A stretch of 64,000 bases of DNA from Diphasiastrum complanatum (GCA_029204225.1 CM055109.1:4176299-4240298), one strand, 5' to 3'; positions 1 through 15,224 are shown, counted from the stretch's first letter. Notes: generated by a model from the letters alone, not told the origin. Translations and numbers: made by a program.

Positions 1-314
1 TTCCATTTAGATATTTTACAAGTGAATTTTGAAGTATATTAGGTTGTTGAAATTCACTCTTGATCAAATCATTTGGAAGCTTTTATGTTCTTTATAGAAA
101 GAGGGGCAATTCTTCTAGTATTATCTACTTCAATCAAGCAAGTGCATTGTTTCTAGTATTCTATGATGTGATTTTGTTGAAGATCATTCTTAGATCTCTA
201 TAGGAAGTCTATTACTGATCTTTTCAGGTCCCTAAGAAGTGGGATAAGGTAGATCTTCAATCAAATCAATAGAAGTAACCTTCATTTGTGTCAACTCCTT
301 GATTAGGAGACTAG

Positions 315-1840
315 ATGGCATCTTTAAATGCATATCTTTTGGATACCAATGAAAGGCTCAACAAAACTAACTATTCCATATGGAAAGTTAGAATGGAATC
401 CATCATGATCATGCAAGATCTGATGGAGATTGTAAATGGTAAGGAGGGTGAACCTATTCATCCTCAAGAAAAAGCCAAATACATCAAGAGGTACAATGTT
501 GAACTACACTGCATAAAAATGAATGTTGCAAATGAACTCTTAAGAGACGTAGGAGATTGCACTTTGGCTCAAGATGCTTGGGAGACTTTGCAAAAGGTCT
601 ACGAATCCAAGAACCAAACTAGGATGTTAGCTTTGAAGAATCAAATCTATAGAAGCTATCAAAAGAAAGGAGAGAGTGCACATACTTTTGTCTTAAGAGT
701 GAAGGAATTAAACAAAGAGCTAGCCTTCATAGGTGATCCTATCACGGATGAAGAGCTTGTTCAACTCATATTAAATGGACTAAGTTTTGAATTTGACAAT
801 TTGGTTCAGGGATATGCAATTATGGGTAGCTACCCATACTTGAAGAACTCCAAGGTACACTCATGGCCTAGGAATCAAGAAGGAGCCAAATGCAAGAGAG
901 GATGGATAGACTTTTCATCCAAGGTAGAGATGACCAAGGTCTCTTCATCAAAGGCAAAGGGAAGTCCAAAGGCAAAGGATCAACATTCAAGAAGTCTTCA
1001 AAGCTTGACGATCAAGAGGGACCCTCAAAGGCATCTCCATCAACCACCAAAGTCAAGAAGGACAAATCGAAGGTGAAGTGCTACTATTGTAGCAAAATGG
1101 GGCATTATGCCTCGGAATGCTTCAAGAGGAAGCAAGATCAAAGCCAAGCCAACATGAGCAAGGAGGAGGAGGAGGAGAGTTCACATGAGGACTCTCTCAT
1201 GATGTCCATATTTTCTTCAACAAGCTTCAAAGGAGAAGATCCTTGGTGGATTGACTCGGGTGCTAGTTCACACATGACTAGCAAAAGGGAGTTTTTCTCT
1301 TCTCTCTTATCTTATGATGGACCTATAAAGTCTATCTATACAACAAATGATGAAGCTTGTAAGATTGAAGGAGTTGGTAGCATTCCCCTTTGCTTAGGAT
1401 CTTCCAAAAAGGTCAACATAGAAGGTGTTTTGTACATTCCTACAATAACAAAGAATCTACTAAGTGTTGGCCAAATGGTAGACAATGGTTTCAATGTTGA
1501 CTTTGATTCAAATGAATGTTCCATCAAGAAGAAGGGTAAGATAGTGGCTAAGGGAACTAGACTTGGCAAACTTTATAAGCTGGATGCATTTGTGGATACT
1601 AATGTTGTCATGTTGGCCAAGAAGAGCAAGATATCTACCTTCACCAAGGAGGATCCATCTTCCACAAGAGGGATCATGCTTGGATATGGAAGCTCAAGAA
1701 AGGGCTACAAAATCTATCTCCCATCCTTGAACAAATTTGTTGTTTCAAGGGATGTTATATTTGATGAACATCATATGCATATGCTTGAAGAAGGCTCAAG
1801 TGCTCCAACAATAAAAAATTCAACAATACATTTTAGGCAT
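315..1840 (+). pseudogene. Copia gag-protease with deleted pol
   Basis: The start is ATG 315 (MASLNAYLLDTNERLNKTNY), typical of the Copia gag (UBN2-type) opening with the NYSIWK motif. The gag frame is lost just before base 842; the following frame carries a TAG at 869-871 and then reads through the zinc knuckle CYYCSKMGHYASEC (CX2CX4HX4C) at about 1079-1120. The protease active site WIDSGASSHM lies near 1247. At about 1640 the reading passes directly from the pre-integrase region to the end of the integrase region (GIMLGYGSSRKGYKIYLPS, SRDVIFDE), so the integrase HHCC and DDE core are gone. RT and RNase H are absent. The frame stays open through the CT tract to 2164, encoding a Ser-Leu run that is surely not a real domain. 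Confidence 0.8.
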
Positions 1841-1946
1841 TCTGGTGAATTAAAATGCTATTGGAAATTTGGCCAAAATTGCATCACTTTCTTCTACAAA
1901 AGCTTCATTAATCAACCAATAACAATGAAAAACCAACAAACAAAAG

Positions 1947-2123
<177 letters not shown>

Positions 2124-2160
2124 ATCTTCCCTTCAAGAATCACAAAATCGATTTGCAAAT

Positions 2161-2576
2161 ATAGTCGGGCCCCCCAATTTTTTCATTTCGCGGGTTTTTT
2201 TTTTTTCCAGTATTTCTACGTAGCACAAAAAATTTCAAACGCAAGAGGGAGCTTGCTGGAAAAATTTGCCATGCATGGCACTGGTGGCAAAATTCCAAAA
2301 AAAAAAAACTACAACATTCTGCCACGTGTGGCACACTTGAGCTCTCTGAAAAAAATTGCCATGCGTGACGAAAATCTGCCCCCACCCCCCCCCCCCCCCC
2401 TTCCCCCCAATCTGTTCGGAGGAAGGGCCGGTGACGAAAAATTTTGACGGTGTGGCAGTTCCACACGTTTATTGCCATGTAGTTTGCCATGCAATTGCCA
2501 CACGAAAGGGGCCGACGGGTCAATATACTCAAAATACCATACTTTTTTGCAAAAGATGATGCATGATGCCATAATA
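2161..2576. other. Non-coding stretch with TGCCA/TGGCA motifs and a C run
   Basis: It contains A and C homopolymers (C run about 2379-2400) and many copies of the 5-mer TGCCA or its complement TGGCA, several as short inverted pairs such as TGCCATGCATGGCA near 2268. I see no coding potential. It lies between the CT tract and the 3' LTR of Copia A. Confidence 0.6.
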
Positions 2577-3289
2577 TGTGCTACAATATGAAAGATCTAT
2601 GCATTAGTTAGAAAAATTAGCATTTGGAATTCATCAAGCAAGTTGTAATGGCATAGATGGCAAATTATGCATTTCCACTTGTAATGCCACTATTGAGCCA
2701 AAATAGAGTAAGAGGCTAAACTCATGCCAATTAGAGTGTAGACAAGTGTAATGTTTTTGTTTGATGAATTCTAAGAGGTCCAATAGGATTTAGAGGTGGA
2801 ACCATGTGAGGTCCAATAGGAATTTGAGGTGTGCTTGAATATAGTCCAATAGAATTAAGAGGTGCATGGATCAATGGTCCAATAGGATTAAGAGGTGACA
2901 AAGTATTGTCCAATCATAGTTAAGCATAGTGGTAGCTCGTGGATCTAATAGTATCATTGTACTCCTCATTTTGAAGCTAATTGATTTGGTGATCATATGG
3001 ATTTTGTGTGTTATTGGATTTCTAATTTTCTCTCTCTACCCGAGAGCTCATGATGTTTTTTCTCTCTCTACCCGAGGAGAGCAGCTTGTTTTTACTTAGA
3101 TTATTTTTTGAATACTTCCCACATGTGTGAGTGAGAGTTGGAAGTGATTGAATGCATGTAGTAGTGTGTTTTTGCCATAGGATCTAAGATTGATCTTGAA
3201 TCTCAATCTAATCTTAATCTTGGTGCATCTACACACCTTAGGAGATCACAAGTACATGTTGTGGACAATCCACATGTGTGAATTCAACA
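2577..3289 (+). repeat. LTR of the A/B Copia family (3' LTR of A)
   Basis: From about 2650 it matches the two LTRs of element B (15952-16688 and 21494-22196), including the internal GGTCCAATAGGA repeats, the CTCTCTACCCGAG motif and the terminal GTGTGAATTCAACA. The first 70 bases are more diverged but begin TGTG as the B LTRs do. The end is CA at 3288-3289. Confidence 0.8.
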
Positions 3290-3360
3290 CTGCAGACTCA
3301 AATGTGTATTTCAAGAACAAAGGCTCAAGCTATGTGATAGTAGCCTTATTGGTTTTGAGA
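3290..3360 (+). pseudogene. Scrap of an unrelated Copia reverse transcriptase
   Basis: Directly after the LTR the + strand reads ADSNVYFKNKGSSYVIVALL. This resembles the RT segment just before the YVDD motif; the minus-strand element at 58.7 kb has DSNVYFKSVLDSFIIITIYVDD. Similarity fades after about 70 bases. It is probably a remnant of an older element into which A inserted. Confidence 0.5.
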
Positions 3361-4900
3361 TTCTGCGAGTAAATCACTTGCGAGTTTTGCGAGTTTCCGC
3401 GCAATGAGAATAGCAAAAATTGAATGCACATGGCATGCCATTAAATGTTGACATTTTTGGAAGTCCGTTGAGTCAGTGGTGATGAAAATCAAATTCTCAA
3501 TTTCATTAGTCCAATAAAATTGTATATGTTTAAAGGAATATGATGTTGTGTAGTTGCACATTTGAATTGATAGTAACTCTAACCCCTAAATACATTAGAA
3601 AATCCCAACTCTTGGATAATTTTTATAAAAGCTTTATAGTTTTAAAATTTTTCTAATTAGGATATATTTGAGTACAACAGCCTAAAAAGGGAGGGTTTAG
3701 GAGGTTTTGTACATCTTTGGTTTTAAAGCTTAGATCACCTACATCAAGTCACCAGCTCTGCAACTAAGATTGAGTACCAACATTCTAAAACTTGTATGAT
3801 GCAAATATTTGATAGGTTGACTTTTGTCAATTTTGTTTATAATGATCAGTCATATGGTCAATAAAAGATCAACTCTAAATGATAAGATTAAAAATTTACT
3901 ACCACTTTGGAAAATCACTAGCATGTTAACTAATTACTTTAAAAAGTGAGATTGGATGATCCATAATGACTCTTCAAATTGTGATTTCTGCAACTTCATA
4001 AGTAAACTTTATGGCTACTAGTGAGTTGTCTCAATGGCTCCATTGTTTGTTGAGATTTGAGAAAATAGCTCCATACTATTTCACGAGCTTGTCAAGCTTG
4101 GCATATAGTATATATGATAAAGTTGACCCTCAAGCATATCAGCATGCTCTGTTGGGTGTGTTTGCATGCCACTAGATTGTTAATTTTTAACCTAAAAATT
4201 GACAAGTTCTATGTAATGTGACATTACTAAGCATAAATACTATACTTTGTATTGAAATGAAAGTGCAACAACAATTAGTAGTGTGCATTGTTATGTATTA
4301 AGTACCAAAAGTAAACGTGATGCTTTTTGTACCACTGTCATGCATGAACATATGAAAGGATGCGCAAACTATCTTTGTTAATGTTAATGATTTGATTGAT
4401 GATATTGAGTATTGTAATTATGACTATATTATTCTAATACTAAACAAGTACTTAAAATCAACTAGCTACACAACATGCGTGTCATGCCCTTAACTAGTCG
4501 TAGTTAGTTATACCTAACCATGGAGTAAACATTGTAAGTGGTTGAGGGACCCAACTCAGCTCATTTATTAATTGTGATAATGTGAGTATTGGGGGCCTCA
4601 TAATGTATTATCATGATTAATGGCTTGGTGAGGTCCAAAATCTCTGATGGTGGATTTTGCATGGAATTGGCAGTGACTCATTAGCAAAAACAAAAATTTG
4701 TTTCTCCTTGTAAAATGCAAAGTCGGATAAAATGGAAATGAAAGTGAAGAGATTTGTTTGCTTATGAGTATAGGTAGAAACAAGACAATGAAATGAGACA
4801 AAAACTATTGTTGAGAGATTTGAATATATAAGTTCAAGGCATGACTCATGTGGCATGTCGACATGACTCGTGGAGGCCCCCATTGAGAGTGTCTGCTACT
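3361..4900. other. No recognisable gene
   Basis: AT-rich sequence with stops in all frames and only short open frames. I recognise no domain, RNA gene or repeat structure. Confidence 0.5.
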
Positions 4901-4904
4901 TCAG

Positions 4905-6450
4905 TCCGGGGCCACGAGTCTCGTGGGCCCAAATAGGAGCTCTTCCATGGCAAAAACCGCACTTGACTTTTTGCACTGCTTTGACCCATTCCATTCAGTG
5001 GCATTGACATATTTTCTTCCAGTACTTCCATTCAACACTGCTTTCACATGCAGTATGACTTGACAATAAGTGTCTCGCTTTCGCACCACCCATTGAAACT
5101 TTTGCTAGAACATCTTGCCTTTTTCCACTCAAGACTCACATGGCCCCCATGCAATCCCATATCGGATAAAATTATCTCTAGATTTCTAATGCTAACATTT
5201 GCTCTTGATTTGGGCTACATGTTCCATGTGTAACAACAATGCAAAAATAATAATTTGTCCAATATTCGTAATTTACCATGCATTGTGCAAAAATGGACTC
5301 TTTCGAGAGGAATGTTCAACACAAGACTCCAAGCTTTGTCTAGATTGTGCCTATTTGGTGCAAGACGTTGGTTGCAATTCAAAGTACTTTTGTTTCACCC
5401 ATATTCAAACATACAATATATACATAAATTCTTTGCATTTGCACCGAGACCACAACCGTACATGCATTTCAAGGTCTTCAAATCAGCAGCTAGGTGCCAT
5501 TCTACAACAAAGCTTTCTCCTTCAACATTGAGCAATTTGCCTTCATTTTGTGCATGTATTATCTTAGATACACTACATTTTTCAAATAGTCACTTCAATA
5601 CTTCGTGAGACACTTCAAATGCAACTATCCACCATATGTGATTTTCGGATTGCACGCTAAATTTTTTACAATAACTTCCACCAAACTGTTGCAATTCACG
5701 ATTCATCAAGGTGATTGTGGCACGTTCAAGTTTACGCCCTTTTATGATTTCTGTTTCGTCCAACTTAATAACAAATATAATTTTACCTCCGCAGTTTGTA
5801 AAAGAAAAATTTCATTACAAAAACATATTAGTTGAAGAAAAGCATACAATTGAAAATCGAAATCTACAAGAAATGTTCTTACCATTTGTTTTAACTTTGT
5901 AATGTCGGATCATCATCGCTTGGACCTTTTCCAGATCTAAGAATATATTGTTGCCTTGATGATAATGAAAACATGTTGGAAGTCCTTTCTTCTTATTGGT
6001 TACTGTAAAAGAATCCTCAATATGTTGAAACTCTCCTAATTCAGAGAGCAAAATCGAATTGCATTCTTGTTTGGCAGATTCAACAAGTTTATAAGTAGGT
6101 ATTATTTGATGGCATTTTAACCCATTTTTGTCAGAGCGTTTCATATACTTCTTCAAAGCTCTATACCCCTTGCAACTCACACCTCCTTGGTCACGTGCGT
6201 ACAAGTGATTCAATTCACTTGAGAATTGCAAAAAAGCTAGTGGACAAGTTCAAGCCAAATCTAAATGTTAAAGAGCTTCCACAATTTTAATCAAATCTTT
6301 ACCCTTCAAAAAATGTTTCATATATTTTTCGGCAATAAAATCTTTTCCAACCATCTTTTGCAAGAACTCTTTTGTGTCCCTCATCCATCTTTTACTGGCA
6401 CCACCACCTAGTGCCAAAGCTTCTAGTTTGTGTCTCTTAGTGTTTTCATT
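4905..6450 (-). pseudogene. Decayed intron-containing gene of an unidentified family
   Basis: Read on the minus strand from about 6450, one frame gives GGGASKRWMRDTKEFLQKM, then, after stops near 6270 and 6250, the segment from 6231 (LNHLYARDQGGVSCKGYRAL). This ends at a good donor (AAATG|GTAAG, exon end 5883). A 96-bp intron (5787-5882) with acceptor GCGGAG follows, and the phases fit. The next exon runs from 5786 to about 5075 in one frame (IKLDETEIIKGRKLERATIT, then WHLAADLKTLKCMYGCGLG with CIYC, then LERVHFCTMHGKLRILDKLL). It is broken by TGA, TGA and TAG stops. A frameshift near 5090 leads into GGAKARHLLS. The GD/AD-x-K...CxxC plus ERVxFxTxH pattern reminds me of uncharacterised, often multicopy proteins of other eukaryotes, but I cannot name the family. 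Upstream (6480-6790) a coiled-coil-like segment may be its N-terminus. Confidence 0.6.
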
Positions 6451-7468
6451 TTGTGCTTATTGATCCATTGAGACTCTAGTACGCTTTCGTTGTAAGCCAT
6501 ATATTGTCCTCTAAGATATACTGATTGAAGATTACAATCATTTCAATTTTTGCGACAGAACTGGCAAGCTCTATTTTCAAACCGTTTATCTCTTGCTCCA
6601 ATTTCATATTTATTCTATGCAATGACTTTAAACTGTCATTCATACTCAAGATATGAATGTTTGCCGTATTTGCTTTCTCAGCTTGGATTCTTCAAGAATC
6701 CATTGCTTGACAATAGCCAACCAGCCCATTCCCACCATCCCCAACGAACCTTAACAAACTATGTACATCAGAAAACTTAGGAGGAGCATCTATCAGTGGA
6801 TTGTGGGGGTATACATCACCTCTTACCCATAGGTCAATATGTTTTTTGCCTTCTAATCTCCAACAATGCATCTCATATGGATTTAAGTTAACACCTCATG
6901 CAGCTTTGGTGGTCGCATAATCCTTCTCTAACTTCACATGTAAGTGATATTGGTTGTCATCTTGAAGATGTCGAATTTTCCAAAAGAATCCATGTAGAAC
7001 CTTACAATGTACCTTAATCAAATGGTGTCAAAGTTCAATGTGAACTAATCATGATATAAGCTTTATTAGGCATATACTAGTTTCCATGCCTAGGGTCCTA
7101 TTTTAGTTAGGACAATGAAAGGTCGTCCTATACTAACCCTACTCTAGTTGTAATTTGTAACTTACCTATTTATAGTCTATGCAAATAACCTATAATAGTC
7201 TATGAAAATGAGACCTACATTTAAACCTTAACTCTTGTTCAACTTGTATGGTAACCCAAGGTAAAGGTGCCATGTAGGACTGATTAGCACTAAATTAATT
7301 ATGATTAGAAGACTTGTTTAGGCAAAGAAGAGGCCCTTTTTGGATGGCCCTTTTTGTTGATCTAGCTTATACAATAAGCACACTATCGCAATATATGTCC
7401 AATCCAAGCCTACAACATTGGAAGGCTTTGCAACGAATAATGAGGTACATTCAAGCGACGAGGCACTA
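6451..7468. other. Possible 5' part of the decayed gene, then unrecognised DNA
   Basis: The minus strand between about 6700 and 6560 reads a Lys/Glu-rich, coiled-coil-like segment (MKLEQEINGLKIELASSVAK) that could be the N-terminal part of the adjacent pseudogene. From 6800 to 7468 I see no coding region or repeat. Confidence 0.35.
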
Positions 7469-7521
7469 GGAGTTTTATTTCTTTCTTTTTATTTTTCTCT
7501 ATGTTAGCACAGTTGCTAACA
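7469..7521 (-). repeat. 3' LTR stub with adjacent polypurine tract
   Basis: These 53 bp are nearly identical to 10122-10174. The flanking TTATCCCCCTCCTT (7522-7535) is a polypurine tract on the minus strand, as expected just inside a 3' LTR. The sequence further left does not match the right LTR. Confidence 0.65.
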
Positions 7522-7529
7522 TTATCCCC

Positions 7530-8611
7530 CTCCTTATTGGATTGGTGGTCCCACACCAATCGAAGCCCTTTCGTCCTGGATTTTTTGAGCTTCTTGGAGA
7601 TGAGATTGTTGCTGTCAGAAATGGTAAATTTTGTTGCTGATGCCCTCCATCATTTGCCACCGTAATTTGTTCAGGAAGGGCATGGGTTTGTAGTAATGGA
7701 GCATACCCTGTAGAAAATTGTGGGTTTTCCATAGCTCCACCATATCAATGTGTAGGGCCGAAGTAAGGGTGGCACAATAATAAAGCCTTGCTACGTTGAT
7801 GTGGTCTTCATGCATGCGCAACGATTTATTGATATCAATGGCTATTGGGGAAAGCCCTTGATCCCAAAAACCCTTTAGTTGTGCCAAAAATGCTACCAGG
7901 TCACAATTGTCCGCAAAATATCTGACGTCGCAATCCGGGTTGCCATGGTGCTTCTGGTAGAATACACGGCAGTTGGTGACCATATCTTCAACTAAGTTGC
8001 CGGTATCAATGTCTGTGAGCTTGGGCCAAAATAGCCGATTCTTGACCTTGGTGGCTAAGAAATGGTCCTGGTCCTCGCCTCGCTACTAGATAATAATAGG
8101 GATTTGTACGCATGTAGGAGGGTGCTTCGAGATACCGTGCCATGGAGGTCTTGCTTTGTAGAAAGAGCTGGTGGCGCTAGAGGGGTTGTGGATCCAGGAG
8201 TTTGACTGTTTTTTTATGGGTTTTACACTAGTCCAGATTTGGCAAAATGTAGCTGTTACGTTCCTTTGTGGTTGGATATTGTTTGACAAACTCTTGAGGT
8301 GCACGCAACTCCTTGTTCGGTTTTGTGGGCATGATTTTGTGCCGGATGGTTGGTGCTTCAGAGGCAATGGCATGTTGAATTTGTGGATCAGGTTCGGGGG
8401 AGAGAGGAGGGGAAGGGTTAGCTTCAACCATTCTTTGTGATTCAGGGGAAAATTGGCATTGAATAAATGAGAGGTTAGTGGTGTCGATGAGGTTAGAAGC
8501 GGAGGAAGAAAAAATATAGTGTTGGGATCCGATACCACCAAAGCCTTGTGGTATGGTTGGTGAATGAGCTCCAATATAATCTATTTGGCACCCTAGGGGA
8601 CAACACACCAT
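7530..8611 (-). pseudogene. Gag-like protein, C-terminal part
   Basis: The minus strand from 8611 reads a Pro/Ser-rich linker (PTIPQGFGGIG, then NPSPPLSPEPDPQIQHA). After stops near 8086 a compact segment follows (8085-7615: FLATKVKNRLFWPKLTDID, later VRYFADNCDLVAFLAQLKGF). The composition suits a retroelement gag; I do not recognise a domain. The frame is broken and no pol follows. The linker partly repeats the end of the plus-strand segment at 9224-9272, which indicates that the two belong to the same original gene. Confidence 0.45.
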
Positions 8612-9272
8612 GAGACAATTTGATGATGGTGCTATGGCGGATCTTCAGAAGGAAAAAATAAGGTTGTTGGAGGAAAACAAGCAACAACAGCTGCAGATCC
8701 AAAACCTCACCACTTATAATCAACAACAACAACAAATGCTCGTCCACCTCCAAGAACCAGCTCCAACTGAAGGTATCCAACATGCATACTACCATTGATA
8801 ACATTATAGCAGTAAGGGACGAGGCCATAGCAAATGCACAAGTGGCACGTTCTGCTATGAAGGAACAATTGAAATTGGTGGATTTCAATGACTTCGCACC
8901 ACCAGCTATTCTTGAGGGAGCTCCAATTCTGGTGGCCTATTAAACGCTAGTCCAAAGGTTGAAAGCCACGACACAGAGCAGCACACTAAACTCCAACAAT
9001 CATACACTGCTTCCATCGAGGCCCTGAACCAGCACATCGTCACCCTGGAAGAATGTTTAAAGGCAGCTGCCCAGTCAACACTGTCTGTCCATGCAGAGCA
9101 CGCCTAGTTCCATGATTTCGGGCACCACTTTGATGGATCTGATGGTGGAGATGGAGCAGGATTCCAACAGCCTCCACCTGCTACTCAAGGCTCATCATTT
9201 CAAGCCCAACCCATGGGGCAAAGAGCTCAAGCACCAACCAATCCACAAGGCTCTGGTGGTATCCAAGCTCTA
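8610..9272 (+). pseudogene. Inverted N-terminal segment of the gag-like gene
   Basis: The plus strand from ATG 8610 reads a Gln-rich coiled coil (LQKEKIRLLEENKQQQLQIQ), then, after a frame change near 8770, VRDEAIANAQVARSAMKEQ. After a stop near 8940 comes a helical segment and a Gly/Gln/Pro-rich tail ending PTNPQGSGGIQAL at about 9270. This tail matches the start of the minus-strand reading (PTIPQGFGGIG), so the segment appears flipped relative to the rest of the element. Confidence 0.45.
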
Positions 9273-9341
9273 GTAGTATAGTGGTAAGTATTTCTGCCTG
9301 TCACACATGTGACCCAGGTTTGATCCCTGGCAACGACGCCA
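9272..9341 (-). other. tRNA-Asp-length primer-binding region
   Basis: The plus strand reads the body of plant tRNA-Asp(GUC) from the D arm (GTAGTATAGTGGTAAG) through the anticodon loop CTGTCAC, the T arm (GGTTTGATCC) and the 3' acceptor strand with CCA (CAACGACGCCA). The 5' acceptor strand is missing. It ends one base before the LTR at 9343. On the minus strand it starts TGGCGTCGTTGCC, the expected PBS, but complementarity extends over about 70 nt instead of the usual 12-18. I therefore read it as an extended PBS and not as a tRNA gene. Confidence 0.65.
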
Positions 9342-9342
9342 A

Positions 9343-10174
9343 TGTTGGAAGTATTTCTAGTTTACGCGATGACTAGATCTACTCACGGGTGTAGTATATT
9401 GTAGAGAGGATCGTCCACATTTTAAGAGCCTACCAAAGCTTTCAAAATGGAAATAAACAAACAAGAACAGGAGCACAAGGCTTTCCCAACTGGTGCTCGA
9501 TACGAAAATAGAACTAGCTTGGCTAAGTCTTCCCAACTAACCAAGATTAACAAAATCATAAGACCTTGCTAAGGCGGTACCCAACTAGCAAGAAGATTAA
9601 ACTACTTCTAATTTAACACCCAAAGAGAGATAGAAATAATAGATTGCAGCTAACTAAGCAAATAGCAAATAAGAACATGCCACGATATAGAAACCGATGA
9701 AAAGGAGACAAGAGGAGACCCGAGCAAGCTATGCACCTTTCCAAAGGAAACACAAGTGAAATAGCAAGACAATCTCAAGAGAGAGCAATTAGCATAATCT
9801 CAAAAGTGTTATTTACATGGCAAATACCTCTCCTTTTATGGCAAGGAGGGTCTTCCATAAGTATCCACTAACTTATGGGACTAACTTATTTTTAGCCATT
9901 CTAGACCTTCTAACTTAGGATTTAGAACTTCAAAGTTTCTAAAGTTAGGAAAACTTAAGACAAATATTTCTAAGCTTAAGTTTTTTAAGTCTAAGTTCTA
10001 AATCTAAGTTTAAGCTATTTTATTATTATTTTAAGCTTCTACTCATGGACTTACTAAACACATGCCATGGTGGAAGTTTATTGACAGGTACTCATACATG
10101 TGCTTACAAAACACGTGCCACGGAGTTTTATTTCTTTCTTTTTAATTTTCTCTGTGTTAGCACAGTTGCTAACA
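9343..10174 (-). repeat. 5' LTR of the Gypsy-like element
   Basis: It begins TGTTGGAAG next to the PBS region and ends GTTGCTAACA. Its outer 52 bp are shared with 7469-7521. It contains a run of imperfect AAGTTCTAA/CTTAAG motifs (about 9890-10020) and no open frame of note. Confidence 0.65.
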
Positions 10175-10197
10175 CAAACAAAAACCACAAACAACCA

Positions 10198-10510
10198 CAA
10201 CGCTCCTGCATACAGTGTCAACAAAGGCCACCGAAGGCAATCACAGACTCCTGCAAATGGTTTCAACGATGGCACCGCAGACAATTGTAGAGTCCTGCAT
10301 ATGGTCCAGTATGAAAGAGACCGAAGTAAACTGCAAAGTCTTGTTTACAGTCACATGGAAGACTCACCGCCAGGAATCGTAGGTATCTAGCTTACGGTTA
10401 CTTACGAAAGAAACCAAAGTAAACCACAGAGTCTCATCTATGACTACATATGAAATGAATGAGCTGCAAGACACCGCAAAGTGTTGCTTATGGTCAATGA
10501 AGTGAAGACT
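10198..10510. repeat. Degenerate tandem repeat, about 48-bp unit
   Basis: About six or seven diverged units follow the pattern AGTCCTGCATATGGTC followed by GAAAGAGACCGAAGTAAACC and GCAA, with unit starts near 10250, 10291, 10339, 10383, 10430 and 10480. Similar words occur in reverse orientation near 11540-11690. Confidence 0.5.
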
Positions 10511-12717
<2,207 letters not shown>

Positions 12718-13012
12718 GAGCTCTATTATGCAGTTACTACGTTGGTTTTTACCTTCTAATACTTCATGGAAGGAATTTGTATGGTACGACATCTATTTAA
12801 CTGCCTTACCTTGCTAAGACTTATGTAAATGGCCAAAAAAGGAAAAAAAAAATTCAAATTTTTCCTTTGGAGGAAAACTTTGGTTGCTTTAATGGCTAAG
12901 ATTTGTGCACTTTTGGATGAAATGATCTAACAGTGTGCAGCAATAAACACCCAGGGCACTAAGAGACACTATTGTCTATTTAAGGAAGGATCACACAGAC
13001 CTAAGGGTTACT

Positions 13013-13147
<135 letters not shown>

Positions 13148-13311
13148 TTTGCTTCTCTACTACCACAATTGAAACTTGGAATAGAAGAGACTTGCAATTT
13201 CCATTGGAAGAGTAATTGTGCTTCAGATATTACGAAGCCAAGGTAAGAAATCCATCATAGTTTGGCGTCACTTTCTTTCTACTTTCATGTATTCGTAATG
13301 CCAAATAACAC

Positions 13312-13371
13312 TATTGAACGGCTCTATCAGCGATTAACCATTATTGAACGGCGCTATCAGCGATTGACCCA
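13312..13371 (+). repeat. 30-bp tandem duplication
   Basis: Two units start at 13312 and 13342 (TATTGAACGG then CTATCAGCGATT) and differ at only a few positions. Confidence 0.8.
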
Positions 13372-13599
13372 CACAACTGAGCAAGTGGATACAACATTTC
13401 ATAGGTATGAATACAAACTCTATCAACTTTTCTAGCTGTCCTTACAATGAACAGTCACGTTGAAATGTTTAAAGCTTTGCTTATCTCTGATAAGCATGAT
13501 GATAGCATGATTAATGGACCGCTGCCTGCAGCCTACAGTGAGGCGCAGTTCTACAATCGCATTTTTGCAATAAATGCTTAATTAAATCATCATACATAC

Positions 13600-13815
13600 T
13601 GCTAGAGCAACAATAGTTTGTGCTGAGGGCAGCAATGAACCATCGCAAGTATACTATTACTTTTGCACTTTATGTTCTGGTCACTGTTTGTATACATGCA
13701 TGCCTTGAATCCACATGTATAGATCATGCTATGAGCAGCAATGGACCATCGCGAGTTTTCTGGTATGCTCATACTACATGTTGTGGTTATGAGCAATGTG
13801 CATGCATGCCTTGAA
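13600..13815 (+). repeat. Diverged direct repeat pair, about 110 bp
   Basis: The words GAGCAATGGACCATCGC-type (13630 and 13735) and ATGCATGCCTTGAA (13697 and 13802) recur at a similar spacing, so this looks like an old duplication. No gene is seen around it up to 15086. Confidence 0.45.

Positions 13816-15224
<1,409 letters not shown>

Larger units (their letters stand above)
7469..10174 (-). mobile_element. Non-autonomous Gypsy-like element with tRNA-Asp PBS
   Basis: In minus orientation the order is 5' LTR (10174-9343), a PBS region complementary to tRNA-Asp (9341-9272), a gag-like region with an internal inversion, a polypurine tract (complement of 7522-7535) and the stub of a 3' LTR (7521-7469). 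About 52 bp at the LTR tip are shared (7469-7521 and 10122-10174), including TGTTAGCA/TGCTAACA. Nothing resembling protease, RT or integrase is present. tRNA-Asp priming is known for Athila-type plant Gypsy elements; assignment to that lineage is inference. The left LTR is truncated and no target duplication is visible. Confidence 0.6.

Noticed and set aside
5199-5608. Two overlapping plus-strand open frames of 110-117 codons
   Set aside because: They are antisense to the decayed minus-strand gene, whose reading shows protein-like motifs and a phased intron.
9272-9341. Functional tRNA-Asp gene
   Set aside because: The 5' acceptor strand is missing, the anticodon stem has mismatches, and CCA is present in the DNA directly beside an LTR; it reads better as an extended PBS.
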